This document shows, one piece after another, positions 1 to 10,861 of a DNA stretch of 64,000 nt. Within the stretch, counting starts at the first letter, position 1. Every line of letters starts with the position of its first letter. Below the pieces are notes generated by a model. That model was not told the DNA's origin and did no database searches. It was given only the letters and a program-made list of their open reading frames with translations. The position numbers were made by a program, and so were the translations under genes. This DNA comes from Roseomonas sp. HF4. Lineage in GTDB: Bacteria > Pseudomonadota > Alphaproteobacteria > Acetobacterales > Acetobacteraceae. The stretch covers positions 186,001 through 250,000 of the forward strand of contig NZ_STGD01000003.1 in NCBI RefSeq assembly GCF_005222755.1, read 5' to 3'.

Positions 1-96
1 GGCGACGGTCGCGAGCAGAAGAGTCTTGCGTATCGTGGACGAAGGGTCCCCGGGCTGTCCCGGCGAACCCCGCGTAGGGCGGCGGTGGTCTGCCAT
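1..96 (-). CDS. N-terminal fragment of an unidentified protein
   Basis: An ATG at 96 opens a frame that runs off the left window edge after 32 codons. The visible peptide starts with a short basic, proline-rich stretch and then turns hydrophobic (IRKTLLLATVA), which looks like the start of a membrane anchor or signal sequence. It lies downstream of the MipA/OmpV gene on the same strand, 66 bases away, so the two could be one transcript. The ribosome binding site is poor: an AAGG sits almost against the ATG. Function cannot be assigned; MipA-type genes often neighbour two-component genes, so a sensor kinase is one possibility, but nothing visible proves it. Confidence 0.35.
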   Translation of the reverse strand, partial: MADHRRPTRGSPGQPGDPSSTIRKTLLLATVA

Positions 97-162
97 CCTT
101 GGTGCGACGCGACCATGGCGCATCCCGCGGCCGATGTGGCCGCCGCGCCACGGCGACGATCG

Positions 163-975
163 TCAGGGCCAGAAGCGATAGGCCATCGTCACGCCCAGCA
201 CCGCCTGTGTCGCGCTGCCGCGGTCGATCAGCGGGCTGTCCGCGGCCTGTCCGAAGATCTGCCCGACCTCGCCGAAGGCGATCAAGGCCCAGCGCTCGTC
301 GAGTACCCAGGTGGCCCCCGCCGCGGCGGCGGCGAACCAGTAGTCGCTCGGCCGGAAGGGTCGGTAGCCGCTGCGCCGGGCCTGGCCCTCATCCACCCCG
401 AAGAAGGTCTCGGCGAAGCCCGACCCGCCCCAGGAAAGGCGCGGTCCGGCCGAGAGGATCACCCGCGGATGCACGCGCCACACGCGGTCAAGCCGCGCAT
501 CCGCCACCACGCCCGAATAGCCGCCGAAGCCGTAGCGGACCTCGCCGCGCGCCAGCCAGGTGCCGTCCGAGTAGGAGACGAAGCCGCCGCCTTCGCCCGA
601 GAGCCGGATGTCGCCCATGCCACGCAGCGCTGGGTTGTCGTCCTGGTCGCGGCCGAAGCGCGGGCGCAGCACCACGCCCGTCGAGAAGGGGCCGTCCCGG
701 TACAGGGTCGCGCCGAGGCCGTCGCGGAACGAGAGGAAGACCACGTCGTTGGGGCCGCGGATATCCGGCGAGAGCAGCGGGCGTACCATGAAGTCGTTCG
801 AGCCCAGGTAGTCGGGCGTCAGGAGCGCGCCGGCGCCGATGCCGAAGCGCCACTGGTCGCCACCCGGCGCGCCCAGCGCCGGAGCGGCCTGCGGCGCGAG
901 GCCGGTCTGCGCCAGCGCCGGCATTGTGCCGATGAGGGCAAGAAGAGCGGCGGCGCCGCGTAGAAGGTGCCTCAT
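163..975 (-). CDS. MipA/OmpV family outer-membrane protein
   Basis: The 270-residue product begins with a clear Sec signal peptide (about residues 1-22, ending TMPALAQ). After it comes a glycine- and aromatic-rich beta-barrel pattern with alternating hydrophobic strands and the family-like segments [15 protein letters not shown] near residue 50 and an aromatic C-terminus (YRFWP). Length fits MipA/OmpV proteins, which sit in the outer membrane and were first described as scaffolds for the lytic transglycosylase MltA. The substrate or partner here is unknown. The gene is divergent from fhs, leaving about 127 bases for both promoters. Confidence 0.8.
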   Translation of the reverse strand: MRHLLRGAAALLALIGTMPALAQTGLAPQAAPALGAPGGDQWRFGIGAGALLTPDYLGSNDFMVRPLLSPDIRGPNDVVFLSFRDGLGATLYRDGPFSTGVVLRPRFGRDQDDNPALRGMGDIRLSGEGGGFVSYSDGTWLARGEVRYGFGGYSGVVADARLDRVWRVHPRVILSAGPRLSWGGSGFAETFFGVDEGQARRSGYRPFRPSDYWFAAAAAGATWVLDERWALIAFGEVGQIFGQAADSPLIDRGSATQAVLGVTMAYRFWP

Positions 976-1102
976 GGCGGCGCGATCCTCGGTTTCGCCG
1001 GCGTTCCGGCTGTGCGGGCCCTATGTTGCGGCCGGCGCTTTACCTTTCAAGCGCATACCGATAAGCGCGCGGACGCTGGGCCAAGGTAGGAGACGCCGCG
1101 CC

Positions 1103-2773
1103 ATGCCGACCGACCTCGAGATCGCGCGCGCCGCGACGTTGAAGCCGATCCGCGAGATCGCGGAGAAGGCCGGCATCCCCGATGACGCGCTCGAGCCCTA
1201 CGGCAAGTTCAAGGCCAAGGTCGGGCTCGACTTCATCGGCTCGGTCCAGGACCGGCCTGACGGCGCGCTCGTTCTCGTCACCGGCATCAACCCGACCCCG
1301 GCGGGGGAAGGCAAGACCACCACCACGGTCGGCCTCGGCGATGCGCTCAACGCCATCGGCGTGAAGACCATGATCGCGCTGCGCGAGCCCTCCCTCGGCC
1401 CCTGCTTCGGCGTGAAGGGGGGCGCGACGGGCGGCGGCTATGCGCAGGTGCTGCCGATGGAGGACATCAACCTCCACTTCACCGGCGACTTCCACGCCAT
1501 CACCAGCGCGAACAACCTGCTCGCGACGATGGTCGACAACCACCTCTACTGGGGCAACGGGCTCGGGCTCGATGCGCGGCGCGTCTCGTGGCGCCGGGCG
1601 CTGGACATGAACGACCGCGCGCTGCGCTCGGTCGTCTCCTCGCTCGGCGGCGTCGCCAACGGCTTCCCGCGCGAGGACGGCTTCGACATCACCGTCGCCT
1701 CCGAGGTCATGGCGGTGTTCTGCCTGGCGCGCGACCTGCCCGACCTCCAGGCGCGCCTCGGGCGCATGATCGTCGGCCAGACGCGGGAGGGGAAGGCGGT
1801 CACGGCCGCGGACCTCAAGGCCGACGGCGCCCTGGCGGTGCTGTTGCGCGACGCCTTCGCGCCGAACCTGGTGCAGACCATCGAGGGCTCGCCCGCCCTC
1901 GTCCATGGCGGGCCCTTCGCCAACATCGCCCATGGCTGCAACAGCGTGATGGCGACCAGGCTCGGCCTGAAGCTCGCCGACGTGGTCGTGACGGAGGCGG
2001 GGTTCGGCGCCGACCTCGGCGCCGAGAAGTTCCTCGACATCAAGTGCCGCCAGGCTGGGCTGGCGCCCGCGGCCTGCGTGGTCGTCGCGACCGTCCGCGC
2101 GCTCAAGATGCATGGCGGCGTGGCGAAGGCGGATCTGGGGCGGGAGGACGTGACGGCCGTGAAGCGCGGCGTTGTGAACCTCGCCCGCCATGTCGAGAAT
2201 GTCGGCAAGTTCGGCATTCCCGTCGTGGTCGGCCTCAACCGCTTCAACTCGGACACGGATGCCGAGGTCGCGGCGGTGCAGGAGGCGATGCGCGCGCTGG
2301 GCACCGAGGCGATCCTCTGCACCCATTGGGGCGACGGCGCGCGGGGCGCGACCGACCTCGCCCGCGCGGTGAAGGGGATGATCGATGGCGGCAAGGCCGC
2401 CTTCGCGCCGCTCTACAACGAGCACGTCTCGCTCGCCGGCAAGATCGAGACGATCGCGCGCGAGGTCTACCGCGCCGCCGCCGTCGCCATCCCGCCGCCG
2501 GTCGCGGCGAAGCTCAGGCGCTTCGAGGAGGAGGGCTTCCGCGACCTGCCCGTCTGCATCGCCAAGACGCAGTATTCCTTCAGCGCCGACCCGACGGCGC
2601 TGGGCGCACCGACCGGCCACGTGCTGCCGGTGCGGGAGGTGCGGCTGTCGGCCGGGGCCGGCTTCGTCGTCGCGGTCTGCGGGGAGATCATGACCATGCC
2701 CGGCCTGCCGCGGCGCCCGGCGGCCGAGAGCATCAGGCTCGACGCCGAGGGGCGGATCGACGGGCTGTTCTGA
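1103..2773 (+). CDS. fhs: formate-tetrahydrofolate ligase
   Basis: This enzyme joins formate to tetrahydrofolate using ATP, giving 10-formyl-THF for purine synthesis and one-carbon metabolism in the cytoplasm. The 556-residue product has the usual family length. The nucleotide-binding loop TPAGEGKTT is at residues 65-73, followed by the family segments [19 protein letters not shown] and [13 protein letters not shown]. The open frame extends upstream, but the ATG at 1103 is chosen because it has an AGGAG about 11 bases before it and matches the family N-terminus. It stands alone, convergent with the SGNH gene that ends 10 bases away. Confidence 0.96.
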   Translation: MPTDLEIARAATLKPIREIAEKAGIPDDALEPYGKFKAKVGLDFIGSVQDRPDGALVLVTGINPTPAGEGKTTTTVGLGDALNAIGVKTMIALREPSLGPCFGVKGGATGGGYAQVLPMEDINLHFTGDFHAITSANNLLATMVDNHLYWGNGLGLDARRVSWRRALDMNDRALRSVVSSLGGVANGFPREDGFDITVASEVMAVFCLARDLPDLQARLGRMIVGQTREGKAVTAADLKADGALAVLLRDAFAPNLVQTIEGSPALVHGGPFANIAHGCNSVMATRLGLKLADVVVTEAGFGADLGAEKFLDIKCRQAGLAPAACVVVATVRALKMHGGVAKADLGREDVTAVKRGVVNLARHVENVGKFGIPVVVGLNRFNSDTDAEVAAVQEAMRALGTEAILCTHWGDGARGATDLARAVKGMIDGGKAAFAPLYNEHVSLAGKIETIAREVYRAAAVAIPPPVAAKLRRFEEEGFRDLPVCIAKTQYSFSADPTALGAPTGHVLPVREVRLSAGAGFVVAVCGEIMTMPGLPRRPAAESIRLDAEGRIDGLF

Positions 2774-2783
2774 GGCCGCGCCG

Positions 2784-3530
2784 CTATCGTCGGGCCGCGC
2801 GCGACCCGCTGCGCAGGAAATCCGCCATGGCCTGCGCGAGGCAGTCGTTCAGCCGGTCCACCGCCCGGGTGCGGTCGGCGCGCGGTGTCCTCTCGAGGTC
2901 GACCGTGCCGGCATCCGCCCAGGCATGCATGAGCGCGTAGCGCGGGAAGAGCGCCGCCTCCCCGGCCGCGGCCGAAATCCTGAGTGCCCGCCTGTAGGGC
3001 TCGATGTCCGCATTGGCGCGCAGGAAGCGGCTGAACTGAAGGTCCATCACGACCACGTCGATGCCGCGCGCGTGCAGGCGCCGCAGCCCCTCGGTCAGCG
3101 TATCCTCGAGTTCGTCGACCGGCAGGCCCCGGACAGCCTCGGTCGCCCCTGCCTGCCAGATCACGAGGTCCGGCCGGCCCTCGCGCAGGGCGGCCTCGAT
3201 CGTGGCCCACTGGTCGGCCGCGGTCTGGCCGCGTCCCCCGCGCACCATGACCCGGATGTCGAGGCCGGGGCGCCGGCTATCGATGATGGCGCGCAGCCGC
3301 GCGCTCCAGGTCGCCTCGGCGCCGCTGACGCCCGGGCTGGTGATGGAGGCCGAGCCGACGGCCAGAATGTGCAGCCGTCCGGTGCCGACCCCGGATGCGA
3401 CGGAGGGCAGCACCGGCGCCTCGAGCAGGTCGGAGGGCGCCCCGCAGGCGGGCGCTTCGGCGCGCGCGGATGCGGGGGCGAGGACGCCCAGCAGGGCGAG
3501 TGCGGCGAGCAGGCGGCGCGGTCCGGTCAT
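2784..3530 (-). CDS. SGNH/GDSL-fold periplasmic protein with altered active-site blocks
   Basis: The 248-residue product has a signal peptide (about residues 1-23, ending ASARAEA) and then an SGNH-hydrolase-like Rossmann pattern: a first strand with HILAVGSAS, a middle block RGGRGQTAADQW, and DLVIWQAGATEAV in place of the usual GxND block. The C-terminal DxxH is not evident (the region reads RADRTRAVDRL). So the fold is recognisable but the canonical Asn and His are missing, and catalysis may differ or be lost. Its start overlaps the end of the OpgC gene by four bases (ATGA), so translation is coupled and a shared role in periplasmic or envelope glycan modification is likely. Confidence 0.65.
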   Translation of the reverse strand: MTGPRRLLAALALLGVLAPASARAEAPACGAPSDLLEAPVLPSVASGVGTGRLHILAVGSASITSPGVSGAEATWSARLRAIIDSRRPGLDIRVMVRGGRGQTAADQWATIEAALREGRPDLVIWQAGATEAVRGLPVDELEDTLTEGLRRLHARGIDVVVMDLQFSRFLRANADIEPYRRALRISAAAGEAALFPRYALMHAWADAGTVDLERTPRADRTRAVDRLNDCLAQAMADFLRSGSRAARR

Positions 3531-4681
3531 GTCGTGGACCCCTGCGGGGCGGCTGACGCCGGACGCCGCGTGCCCCGCTTCTCCGCCCCATACCAGGCCG
3601 TCACCAGCCCCACCGCCACCATGGCTCCGAGCCCTGCCAGATTGACCGCGGCCTGCATCGGCCAGTGGTCCGAGAACTCGATGGCAACACGTCCGAGGAA
3701 GGAGAGGAAGATGCCTGCGCAAAAGACAGGCAGGGATTGCTGGCCCAGCAGCACCAGCGGCGCCGCCGGGCGGCTGGCGAGCCATCGCGCCCCGCGCGGG
3801 ATTCCATAGGCGACGAGGTAGGCGATCGCCAGCATGGAGGCGAAGCGCATCGGGTGCAGCCCGTTCTTGTCGATCCCGGCGAGGAAGGCGCCTGCCCAGG
3901 CCGGGAAGCGGTCGTTCACGTAGTCGGGCCGGAAGGTGGCGAGCAGCACCGCCACCGCCGTGGCCAGCAGCAGCACGGCGCAGAGCGCCGCGAGCCAGCG
4001 CCGGAAGGGCACCACGAAGGGCTCTGCCCCCGGGGGGCGGTAGCCCAGCGCGCAGCCCGCGAAGAACAGCGCCTGCCAGGCCAGCGGATTGAACATCCAT
4101 TCGCGGTCCGGCCAGGCGGGCAGGTTCCAGTCGAGCAGCCGCACCGCCAGCCAGGCGCCAAGCGACAGGCCGAGCAGCAGCCGCATCCGGCGCAGCAGCG
4201 GCATGGCGATCGCGAACATCGTGAGCAGCACGATGTAGAGCGGCAGGATGTCGAGGAACGAAGGCTGGTAGCGCAGCAGCAGCGCCTCGAGCATCGCGCG
4301 GTAGGGTTCCTGCGCGAAGGGGTCGAGGTGCATCTCGTCGAGGTAGACCGCGCTGTCGAGCGTGGCGGCCGAGAAGCCGACCTGCGCCGTGAAGACGACG
4401 AACAGGAAGATGTGCGCGACATAGAGCGTGAAGACGCGGCCCATCACGCGCGACGCCGCGAAGAACCAGCCCTGCCGGTCGAGCACCATGCCGAAGGCGA
4501 GCGCGGCCGCAAAACCCGCGAGGAAGACGAAGCCCTCGCTCGCGTCCGAGAGCGTGTAGTTCCTGGTGGTGACGTTGCCGAGCCAGTTGCCCGGCATGTG
4601 GTTGACGAAGATCGCCCACAGCGCGAGGCCGCGGAAGAAATCCACCCGGAGGTCCCGGTCGAGCCTGACGAACTGCATCAT
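3527..4681 (-). CDS. opgC: OpgC-family membrane acyltransferase
   Basis: The 384-residue protein is an integral membrane protein with about ten hydrophobic segments and the OpgC-type N-terminus (LRVDFFRGLALWAIFVNHMPGN). OpgC proteins transfer acyl groups such as succinyl to osmoregulated periplasmic glucans; the exact donor and acceptor here are inferred only from the family. Two adjacent ATG codons begin the frame; either could be used. The downstream SGNH-like gene overlaps by four bases, a common pairing of a membrane acyltransferase with an extracytoplasmic partner. No glucan synthase (opgG/opgH) is visible nearby. The 58 bases between its start and flhG hold no obvious feature. Confidence 0.8.
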   Translation of the reverse strand: MMQFVRLDRDLRVDFFRGLALWAIFVNHMPGNWLGNVTTRNYTLSDASEGFVFLAGFAAALAFGMVLDRQGWFFAASRVMGRVFTLYVAHIFLFVVFTAQVGFSAATLDSAVYLDEMHLDPFAQEPYRAMLEALLLRYQPSFLDILPLYIVLLTMFAIAMPLLRRMRLLLGLSLGAWLAVRLLDWNLPAWPDREWMFNPLAWQALFFAGCALGYRPPGAEPFVVPFRRWLAALCAVLLLATAVAVLLATFRPDYVNDRFPAWAGAFLAGIDKNGLHPMRFASMLAIAYLVAYGIPRGARWLASRPAAPLVLLGQQSLPVFCAGIFLSFLGRVAIEFSDHWPMQAAVNLAGLGAMVAVGLVTAWYGAEKRGTRRPASAAPQGSTT

Positions 4682-4739
4682 CGCCCGGGACGATCCGCCC
4701 GCCGGCGCAGGGGCGCAAGCGCGATGCGCGTTCCGGTGG

Positions 4740-5507
4740 TCAGCCGAGGCCGCGCGCGATCGCCTCCACCTCCCGCCCTGCGACGCTGTCGGGGTGGCGC
4801 GTCAGCAGCGGCGCCTGGTGGCGGATCGCGTCGCGCACCTTTGGGTCGCGCCGCACGACGCCGGCCAGCGGGATGCGGCGCCGGAGGAAGGTCTCGGCCG
4901 CGCGCGCGAGCGCGCCGTGGGTGCGCGCCCCGGCCGCCGCATCGGTCGCGAGGTTCACGACGATACGCGCATCGCCGCCCGGCCGGTCCTGCCCGTGCAG
5001 CTTCAGCACCGCATAGGCGTCGGTCAGGCTGGTCGGTTCCTCGGTCGCGACGACCAGCAGCGTGTCGGCAGCGGCCGCGATGCGGCGTTGCGGCGCCTCC
5101 AGCCCGGCGCCGAGGTCGACCACGACGCGGTCCCAGCGCGTCGACGCCCGGGCGATCGCGGCCAGCACGGCGCCGAGCGCCGCCCCGTCCAGCGCCGCCA
5201 GCGCGCCCGAGCCCGACCGCCCGGCCAGGATGTCGAAGCCGGCGGCGGGGCAGGGGATCGCGGCGTCCTCCGGCGCCAGCGCGCCGGCGATGACGGCCGA
5301 GAGGTCGCGCGCCGGCTGGATGCCGAGTTGCACATCCACGTTCGCGAGCCCGAGGTCGGCATCGACCAGCAGCGTGCGCAGCCCCCGCCGCGCGAAGGCC
5401 TGCGCGAGGGTGATGGCGAACCAGGTCTTGCCCACCCCTCCCTTGCCCGAGGCGACGGCCAGGATGCGCCCGGGCGCGGGGGCCGCGGCGGCGGCGGTGG
5501 GCGTCAT
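4740..5507 (-). CDS. flhG: flagellar number regulator FlhG (MinD-like ATPase)
   Basis: The 255-residue product is a ParA/MinD-type ATPase with the deviant Walker A GKGGVGKT at about residues 21-28, then LLVDADLGLANVDVQLG, typical of FlhG. FlhG counters FlhF to limit flagellar number and can affect FlhF GTPase activity and late gene expression. It starts on the same base where flhF stops (TGATG, one-base overlap), giving translational coupling, and is the last gene of the minus-strand flagellar operon. The N-terminal extension is short and alanine-rich. Confidence 0.9.
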   Translation of the reverse strand: MTPTAAAAAPAPGRILAVASGKGGVGKTWFAITLAQAFARRGLRTLLVDADLGLANVDVQLGIQPARDLSAVIAGALAPEDAAIPCPAAGFDILAGRSGSGALAALDGAALGAVLAAIARASTRWDRVVVDLGAGLEAPQRRIAAAADTLLVVATEEPTSLTDAYAVLKLHGQDRPGGDARIVVNLATDAAAGARTHGALARAAETFLRRRIPLAGVVRRDPKVRDAIRHQAPLLTRHPDSVAGREVEAIARGLG

Positions 5508-6430
5508 CAGGCGGCCTCCAGGGGCGGGGTCGCGCCGCGGCGGGGTGCGGCGGCGAGCCGCGCGGCGAGCCGCGCGGGGGAAAGCGGTTCGAGCCCGTCC
5601 ACCACCTCGGGGCCGATGCCGGCCTCGGTCAGCAGCAGCGGCCCGGCCTCGGCGGCGGCGAGCACGGCGCCGAGGCGACGCGCGGAATCGAGGCGCGTCG
5701 GCACCAGGTGGCGCGCGCCGATCAGCGCGAAGGCGCGCGCGAGGTCGGCGGCCTCGGCGGCGTCGAGCCCGGCCGGCAGCACGAGCACGAGCTCCGCCCC
5801 GGCCGCGGCGGCGAGGCCGCGCAGCGCCACCGCCTGCGGCGCGTCGAACGGATCGCAGCCGGCGGTGTCCACGAGAACGGGCTGGCCGCGCATGCGCCGC
5901 GCCAGCGCCTTGCCGAGCGCGGCGGCGGATTGCGCGACGGCCAGCGTCAGCCCGAGCACGCCCGTGAAGGCCGCGAGCTGCGCCGCCGCGCCGGCGCGCT
6001 GGCCGTCCGTCGTGACGATGACCGGCTGCGTGCCCGCCAGCACCATCCGCGCCGCGATCTTGGCGCAGGTGAGCGTCTTTCCCGCGCCGGGCGGGCCCAC
6101 CAGCATGACGGGACGGTCCCGCGCCTCGGGCAAGGGCGCGAAGCCGAGCCGCCCGGCCAGCGCCTGCTCGAGCGGCCCGCCGCCGAGCGCGATCGCGAGC
6201 GCGGCCGGCAGGTTGTGAAAGCCGAGCGGCCCAGCGGGGGCCTCCGGCACGGGCGCCGCCGCCGGCATCGGCGGGATCAGGAAGGGTTCCTCGGCCTCCA
6301 GCGCCGCCGTCACCTCGACGCCCTGGGCAACGCGCCGCGTGCCGAGGATGACGGCCTCGGCTCCGAGCTCCGCGCGCAGCATTGCCATCGCCTCGGCCAT
6401 GCGCGCGGCGCGGAAGACCTTCAGGCGCAT
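5507..6430 (-). CDS. flhF: flagellar biosynthesis GTPase FlhF
   Basis: The 307-residue protein belongs to the SRP-type GTPases. Visible motifs are the G1 loop GPPGAGKTLTCAKIA, the G3 DTAGCDPFD, and a G4-like TRLD near residue 245. The N-terminus (MRLKVFRAARMAEAMAMLR) is the FlhF-type start, with the usual short N-terminal domain before the NG domain. FlhF marks the pole and recruits the first flagellar parts such as FliF. An upstream in-frame start (6544) would add unrelated residues overlapping flhA; the ATG at 6430 fits the family. It lies 13 bases after flhA and is coupled to flhG. Confidence 0.9.
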   Translation of the reverse strand: MRLKVFRAARMAEAMAMLRAELGAEAVILGTRRVAQGVEVTAALEAEEPFLIPPMPAAAPVPEAPAGPLGFHNLPAALAIALGGGPLEQALAGRLGFAPLPEARDRPVMLVGPPGAGKTLTCAKIAARMVLAGTQPVIVTTDGQRAGAAAQLAAFTGVLGLTLAVAQSAAALGKALARRMRGQPVLVDTAGCDPFDAPQAVALRGLAAAAGAELVLVLPAGLDAAEAADLARAFALIGARHLVPTRLDSARRLGAVLAAAEAGPLLLTEAGIGPEVVDGLEPLSPARLAARLAAAPRRGATPPLEAA

Positions 6431-6443
6431 GGGGCGCCGCCCA

Positions 6444-8507
6444 TCAGACCGAGCCCACGGTGCGGATCCGCGCGCGCGGGTGGATCTCGGTATGCGCGAG
6501 CACGGCGGTCGCGGGGCGGAAGCGTTCCACGATGGCGCGCACATGCGGGCGGATCGGGCCCGAGCAGACCAGCGCCGGCTGCTCCCCCGCGCCGTTCGCG
6601 GCGTCGAACACCTCCCGCACCCGCTGCATGAACTCCCCGAGGCGCGACGGCGCCATGGCGAGCTGGCGTTCCTCGGGCGGGCCGACCAGCGCCTCGGTGA
6701 AGGCCACTTCCCAGTCCGCCGAGAGCGTCACCATCGGCACGTAGCCGGCCGGCCCGCGCGCCGCGTCCGACAATTGCCGCGCGAGCCGCGTGCGCACGAT
6801 GGCGAGGATCGCGGGCACCGTCCGCGCATTGGCCGCCGCGGCCTCCTGGATGCCTTCCAGGATGGTCGGCAGGTCGCGGATCGACACGCGCTCGGCCAGC
6901 AGCGCCTGCAGCACCCGCTGGATGCCGCCCACGCCGATCTGCGCCGGCACCAGGTCGGCCACCAGCTTGCGGTGCTCGGCCGGCAGTTCGTCGAGCAGCT
7001 TCTGCGTCTCGGCGAAGGAGAGCAGCTCGGCCATGTGCTCCCGCACCAGTTCCGTCAGGTGGGTCGCGACGACGCCGGCGGCATCGACCACGGTGCAGCC
7101 GCGCGCCAGCGCCTCCTCCCGCCGCGCCTCCTCGATCCAGAGGGCGGGCAGGCCGAAGGATGGCTCGAGGCAGCGCTCCCCCGGAAGGTCCGGCACGGCG
7201 CCGGCGGGGTCGATCGCGAGCAGCAGCGGCGGGCGCAGCTGGCCACGCCCGGCCTCGATCTCCTTCACCCGGATCGCGTAGGTGTCCGGTGCGAGGGCGA
7301 GGTTGTCCTGGATGCGGACGGAGGGCAGCACGAAGCCCATCTCCTGCGCGATGGACCGGCGCAGGCCCTTGATCTGTTCCGTCAGGCGCGGCGCCTCCCC
7401 GGCCGCGAGGGAGAGCAGCCCGTAGCCGAGTTCGAGCCGCAGCAGGTCGATGCGCAGCGTCTCGGCGATGGGTGGCTCGGCGACGGTGGCGGGCAGGGCG
7501 GCCTCGGCGCCCGCCCCGGCGGCGTCGCGCCGCTGCAGCGCGAGCGCACCCGTCCCGGCCGCACCGGCCAGCGTCAGGAACGGCAGCAGCGGCATCCCCG
7601 GCAGCAACCCGAGCACCACCGCGCTGCCCGCGACGATCGCGAGCGGCTTCGGGTTGCCGCCCAGTTGCTCGACCAGAACCTCGTCCGCCCTGCCCTCGGT
7701 ACTGCCCTTGGTGACGACGATGCCGGCCGCGACCGAGACCAGCAGCGCCGGAATCTGGCTGACCAGCCCGTCGCCCACCGTCAGCAGCGAGAAGGTCTGC
7801 GCGGCGTCGCCGAACCCCATGCCGTGCCGCGCGACGCCGATCGCCATGCCGCCCAGGAGGTTGATGGCAGTGATGATCAGCCCCGCGATCGCATCGCCGC
7901 GGACGAATTTCGCCGCACCGTCCATGGCGCCGTAGAAGCCGGTCTCCTCCTCCAGGTCGCGGCGGCGGCGGCGCGCCTCGTTCTCCTCGATCAGCCCGGC
8001 CGAGAGGTCGGCGTCGATCGCCATCTGCTTGCCCGGCAGGGCGTCGAGGCTGAAGCGCGCGGCGACTTCCGCGATGCGGCCTGATCCCTTGGTGATGACC
8101 ATGAAGTTCACCACCAGCAGGATGGCGAAGACGATCAGGCCCACGACGACATCGCCGCCCATCAGGAAGCCGCCGAAGGCCGAGACCACCTGGCCCGCCG
8201 CCTGCGGCCCCTGCGCGCCGTCGGTCAGGATGATGCGCGTGGTCGCGACGTTGAGCGCGAGGCGGAGCAGCGTCGTCAGCAGCAGCAGCGTCGGGAAGGA
8301 GGTGAAGTCGAGCGGCCGGCGCAGGAACAGCGCCGTCATCAGCACCAGAACCGACAGCGTGATGGAGGCGGCGAGCGCCGCATCGAGCAGCGCGGTCGGC
8401 AGCGGCACCACCAGCACGACCAGCAGGGCGACGACGCCGAGCGCGAGCGCCACGTCGTTGCCGGGCACGGCCCGGCGCAGCCAGGCGGGAAGGGCGATGT
8501 CCCCCAC
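6444..8507 (-). CDS. flhA: flagellar type III export protein FlhA
   Basis: FlhA forms the nonameric export gate of the flagellar type III secretion system. The 687-residue product has about eight transmembrane segments in its first half and a soluble C-terminal domain that docks chaperone-cargo complexes. The FHIPEP signature region is clear (ALNVATTRIIL; RRRRDLEEETGFYGAMDGA; KFVRGDAIAG). The start is a GTG at 8507 that gives the family's normal N-terminus. It is three bases after flbD, within the early flagellar operon. Confidence 0.95.
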   Translation of the reverse strand: MGDIALPAWLRRAVPGNDVALALGVVALLVVLVVPLPTALLDAALAASITLSVLVLMTALFLRRPLDFTSFPTLLLLTTLLRLALNVATTRIILTDGAQGPQAAGQVVSAFGGFLMGGDVVVGLIVFAILLVVNFMVITKGSGRIAEVAARFSLDALPGKQMAIDADLSAGLIEENEARRRRRDLEEETGFYGAMDGAAKFVRGDAIAGLIITAINLLGGMAIGVARHGMGFGDAAQTFSLLTVGDGLVSQIPALLVSVAAGIVVTKGSTEGRADEVLVEQLGGNPKPLAIVAGSAVVLGLLPGMPLLPFLTLAGAAGTGALALQRRDAAGAGAEAALPATVAEPPIAETLRIDLLRLELGYGLLSLAAGEAPRLTEQIKGLRRSIAQEMGFVLPSVRIQDNLALAPDTYAIRVKEIEAGRGQLRPPLLLAIDPAGAVPDLPGERCLEPSFGLPALWIEEARREEALARGCTVVDAAGVVATHLTELVREHMAELLSFAETQKLLDELPAEHRKLVADLVPAQIGVGGIQRVLQALLAERVSIRDLPTILEGIQEAAAANARTVPAILAIVRTRLARQLSDAARGPAGYVPMVTLSADWEVAFTEALVGPPEERQLAMAPSRLGEFMQRVREVFDAANGAGEQPALVCSGPIRPHVRAIVERFRPATAVLAHTEIHPRARIRTVGSV

Positions 8508-8510
8508 CTG

Positions 8511-9878
<1,368 letters not shown>

Positions 9879-9879
9879 C

Positions 9880-10203
9880 TCAGACGCCCCGTTCCGACTT
9901 CACGATCTCGGTCATGGTCACGCCGAGGCGGTTGTCGTCCACCATTACGACCTCGCCGCGTGCCACGAGACGGTTGTTGACGTAGATATCGACCGCCTCG
10001 CCGAGCTTCCGGTCGAGCTCGACCACAGCGCCCCGACCGAGCTTGAGCAGCTGCGACACCTGCATCGTCGCGCGGCCGAGCACCGCGCTGACCTGGACGG
10101 GGATATCGTAGACCGCCTCCAGCTCGCGCGCCGGAGCGGCCGTGGCCTGCTTCGCTTCCTCCGACGCGGCCGAGAGGGGTTCGAAACCGTCGCTGCCGGA
10201 CAT
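9880..10203 (-). CDS. fliN: flagellar switch protein FliN
   Basis: FliN is part of the C-ring, which sets rotation direction and helps receive export cargo. The 107-residue product has a short variable N-terminus and a SpoA-type domain with the typical segments [26 protein letters not shown] and [16 protein letters not shown]. Length fits alphaproteobacterial FliN. One base separates it from flbD and three from fliH, so it is embedded in the operon. The other SpoA switch protein, FliM, is not in the window. Confidence 0.93.
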   Translation of the reverse strand: MSGSDGFEPLSAASEEAKQATAAPARELEAVYDIPVQVSAVLGRATMQVSQLLKLGRGAVVELDRKLGEAVDIYVNNRLVARGEVVMVDDNRLGVTMTEIVKSERGV

Positions 10204-10206
10204 CTG

Positions 10207-10860
10207 CTATTCCTCCTCCCCGAGACCCGCGGCCTGCAGCACGCGCCGGATTTCCCGCCGTCGCGCGGCGAGGTCGAGCGCGGCACCGCCGGCGCGCCAT
10301 TCCGCGCGCGCATCGCCGGGCGCCAGCGCGGCATCCTCGGCGACCGTGGTGCCGGCGCCACCGAGCAGTGCCCGCACCTCGGCCGCGAGGCCGGGCGCCA
10401 CGAGGATCCGTGCCTCCGGCGATGCGTCGAGCATGGGCGCCAGACGCCGCGCGAATTCCGCCACCAGCGCCGCGCCATGGGCCGCGGCAAGGCCGGGCAG
10501 CGCCGCATCGAGCAAGGCGAGCGCCACGCGCGCGAGCCGCGCCGCGGCCTCGGCCGAGATTTCCGCCGCTGCGCCGCGCCCATCCGCCAGCGCCGCTGCC
10601 GCGACGGACGCGGCCTCGGCAGCCCGTGCCTCGCGGCTCCGCGCGGCCTCGGCCAGGCCGGCGGCGCGTCCTTCCTCCCACCCCGCGAGGCGTGCCTCCT
10701 CGAGCATTGCCTCGACCGGTTCGGGGTCGGGCGGTGGCGGTGGGGTAGTGGCGGCGGCGGCGGCCTCGCGCCGCGCGGCGTCGAGCGCGGCGATCAGGAA
10801 GGTGGGCGCGAAATCCGCCGCCCGGGCGGTGCGCGCGGCCGGGGTGAAGGCGTCGGACAT
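10207..10860 (-). CDS. fliH: flagellar assembly protein FliH
   Basis: FliH binds and restrains the export ATPase FliI and links it to the C-ring. The 217-residue product is alanine- and arginine-rich, with a proline run near residue 40, a coiled-coil-prone middle (roughly 50-110) and a globular C-terminal part. Sequence conservation in this family is weak; the assignment rests on composition, length and position between fliG and fliN, where Caulobacter has its fliH-like flbE gene. FliI itself is not encoded here. Confidence 0.75.
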   Translation of the reverse strand: MSDAFTPAARTARAADFAPTFLIAALDAARREAAAAATTPPPPPDPEPVEAMLEEARLAGWEEGRAAGLAEAARSREARAAEAASVAAAALADGRGAAAEISAEAAARLARVALALLDAALPGLAAAHGAALVAEFARRLAPMLDASPEARILVAPGLAAEVRALLGGAGTTVAEDAALAPGDARAEWRAGGAALDLAARRREIRRVLQAAGLGEEE

Positions 10861-10861
10861 G

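Noticed and set aside
1040..2620. Long minus-strand open frame opposite fhs (and many similar long frames opposite real genes)
   Set aside because: Products are Arg/Ala/His-rich, lack motifs and overlap clear genes; typical of high-GC shadow frames.
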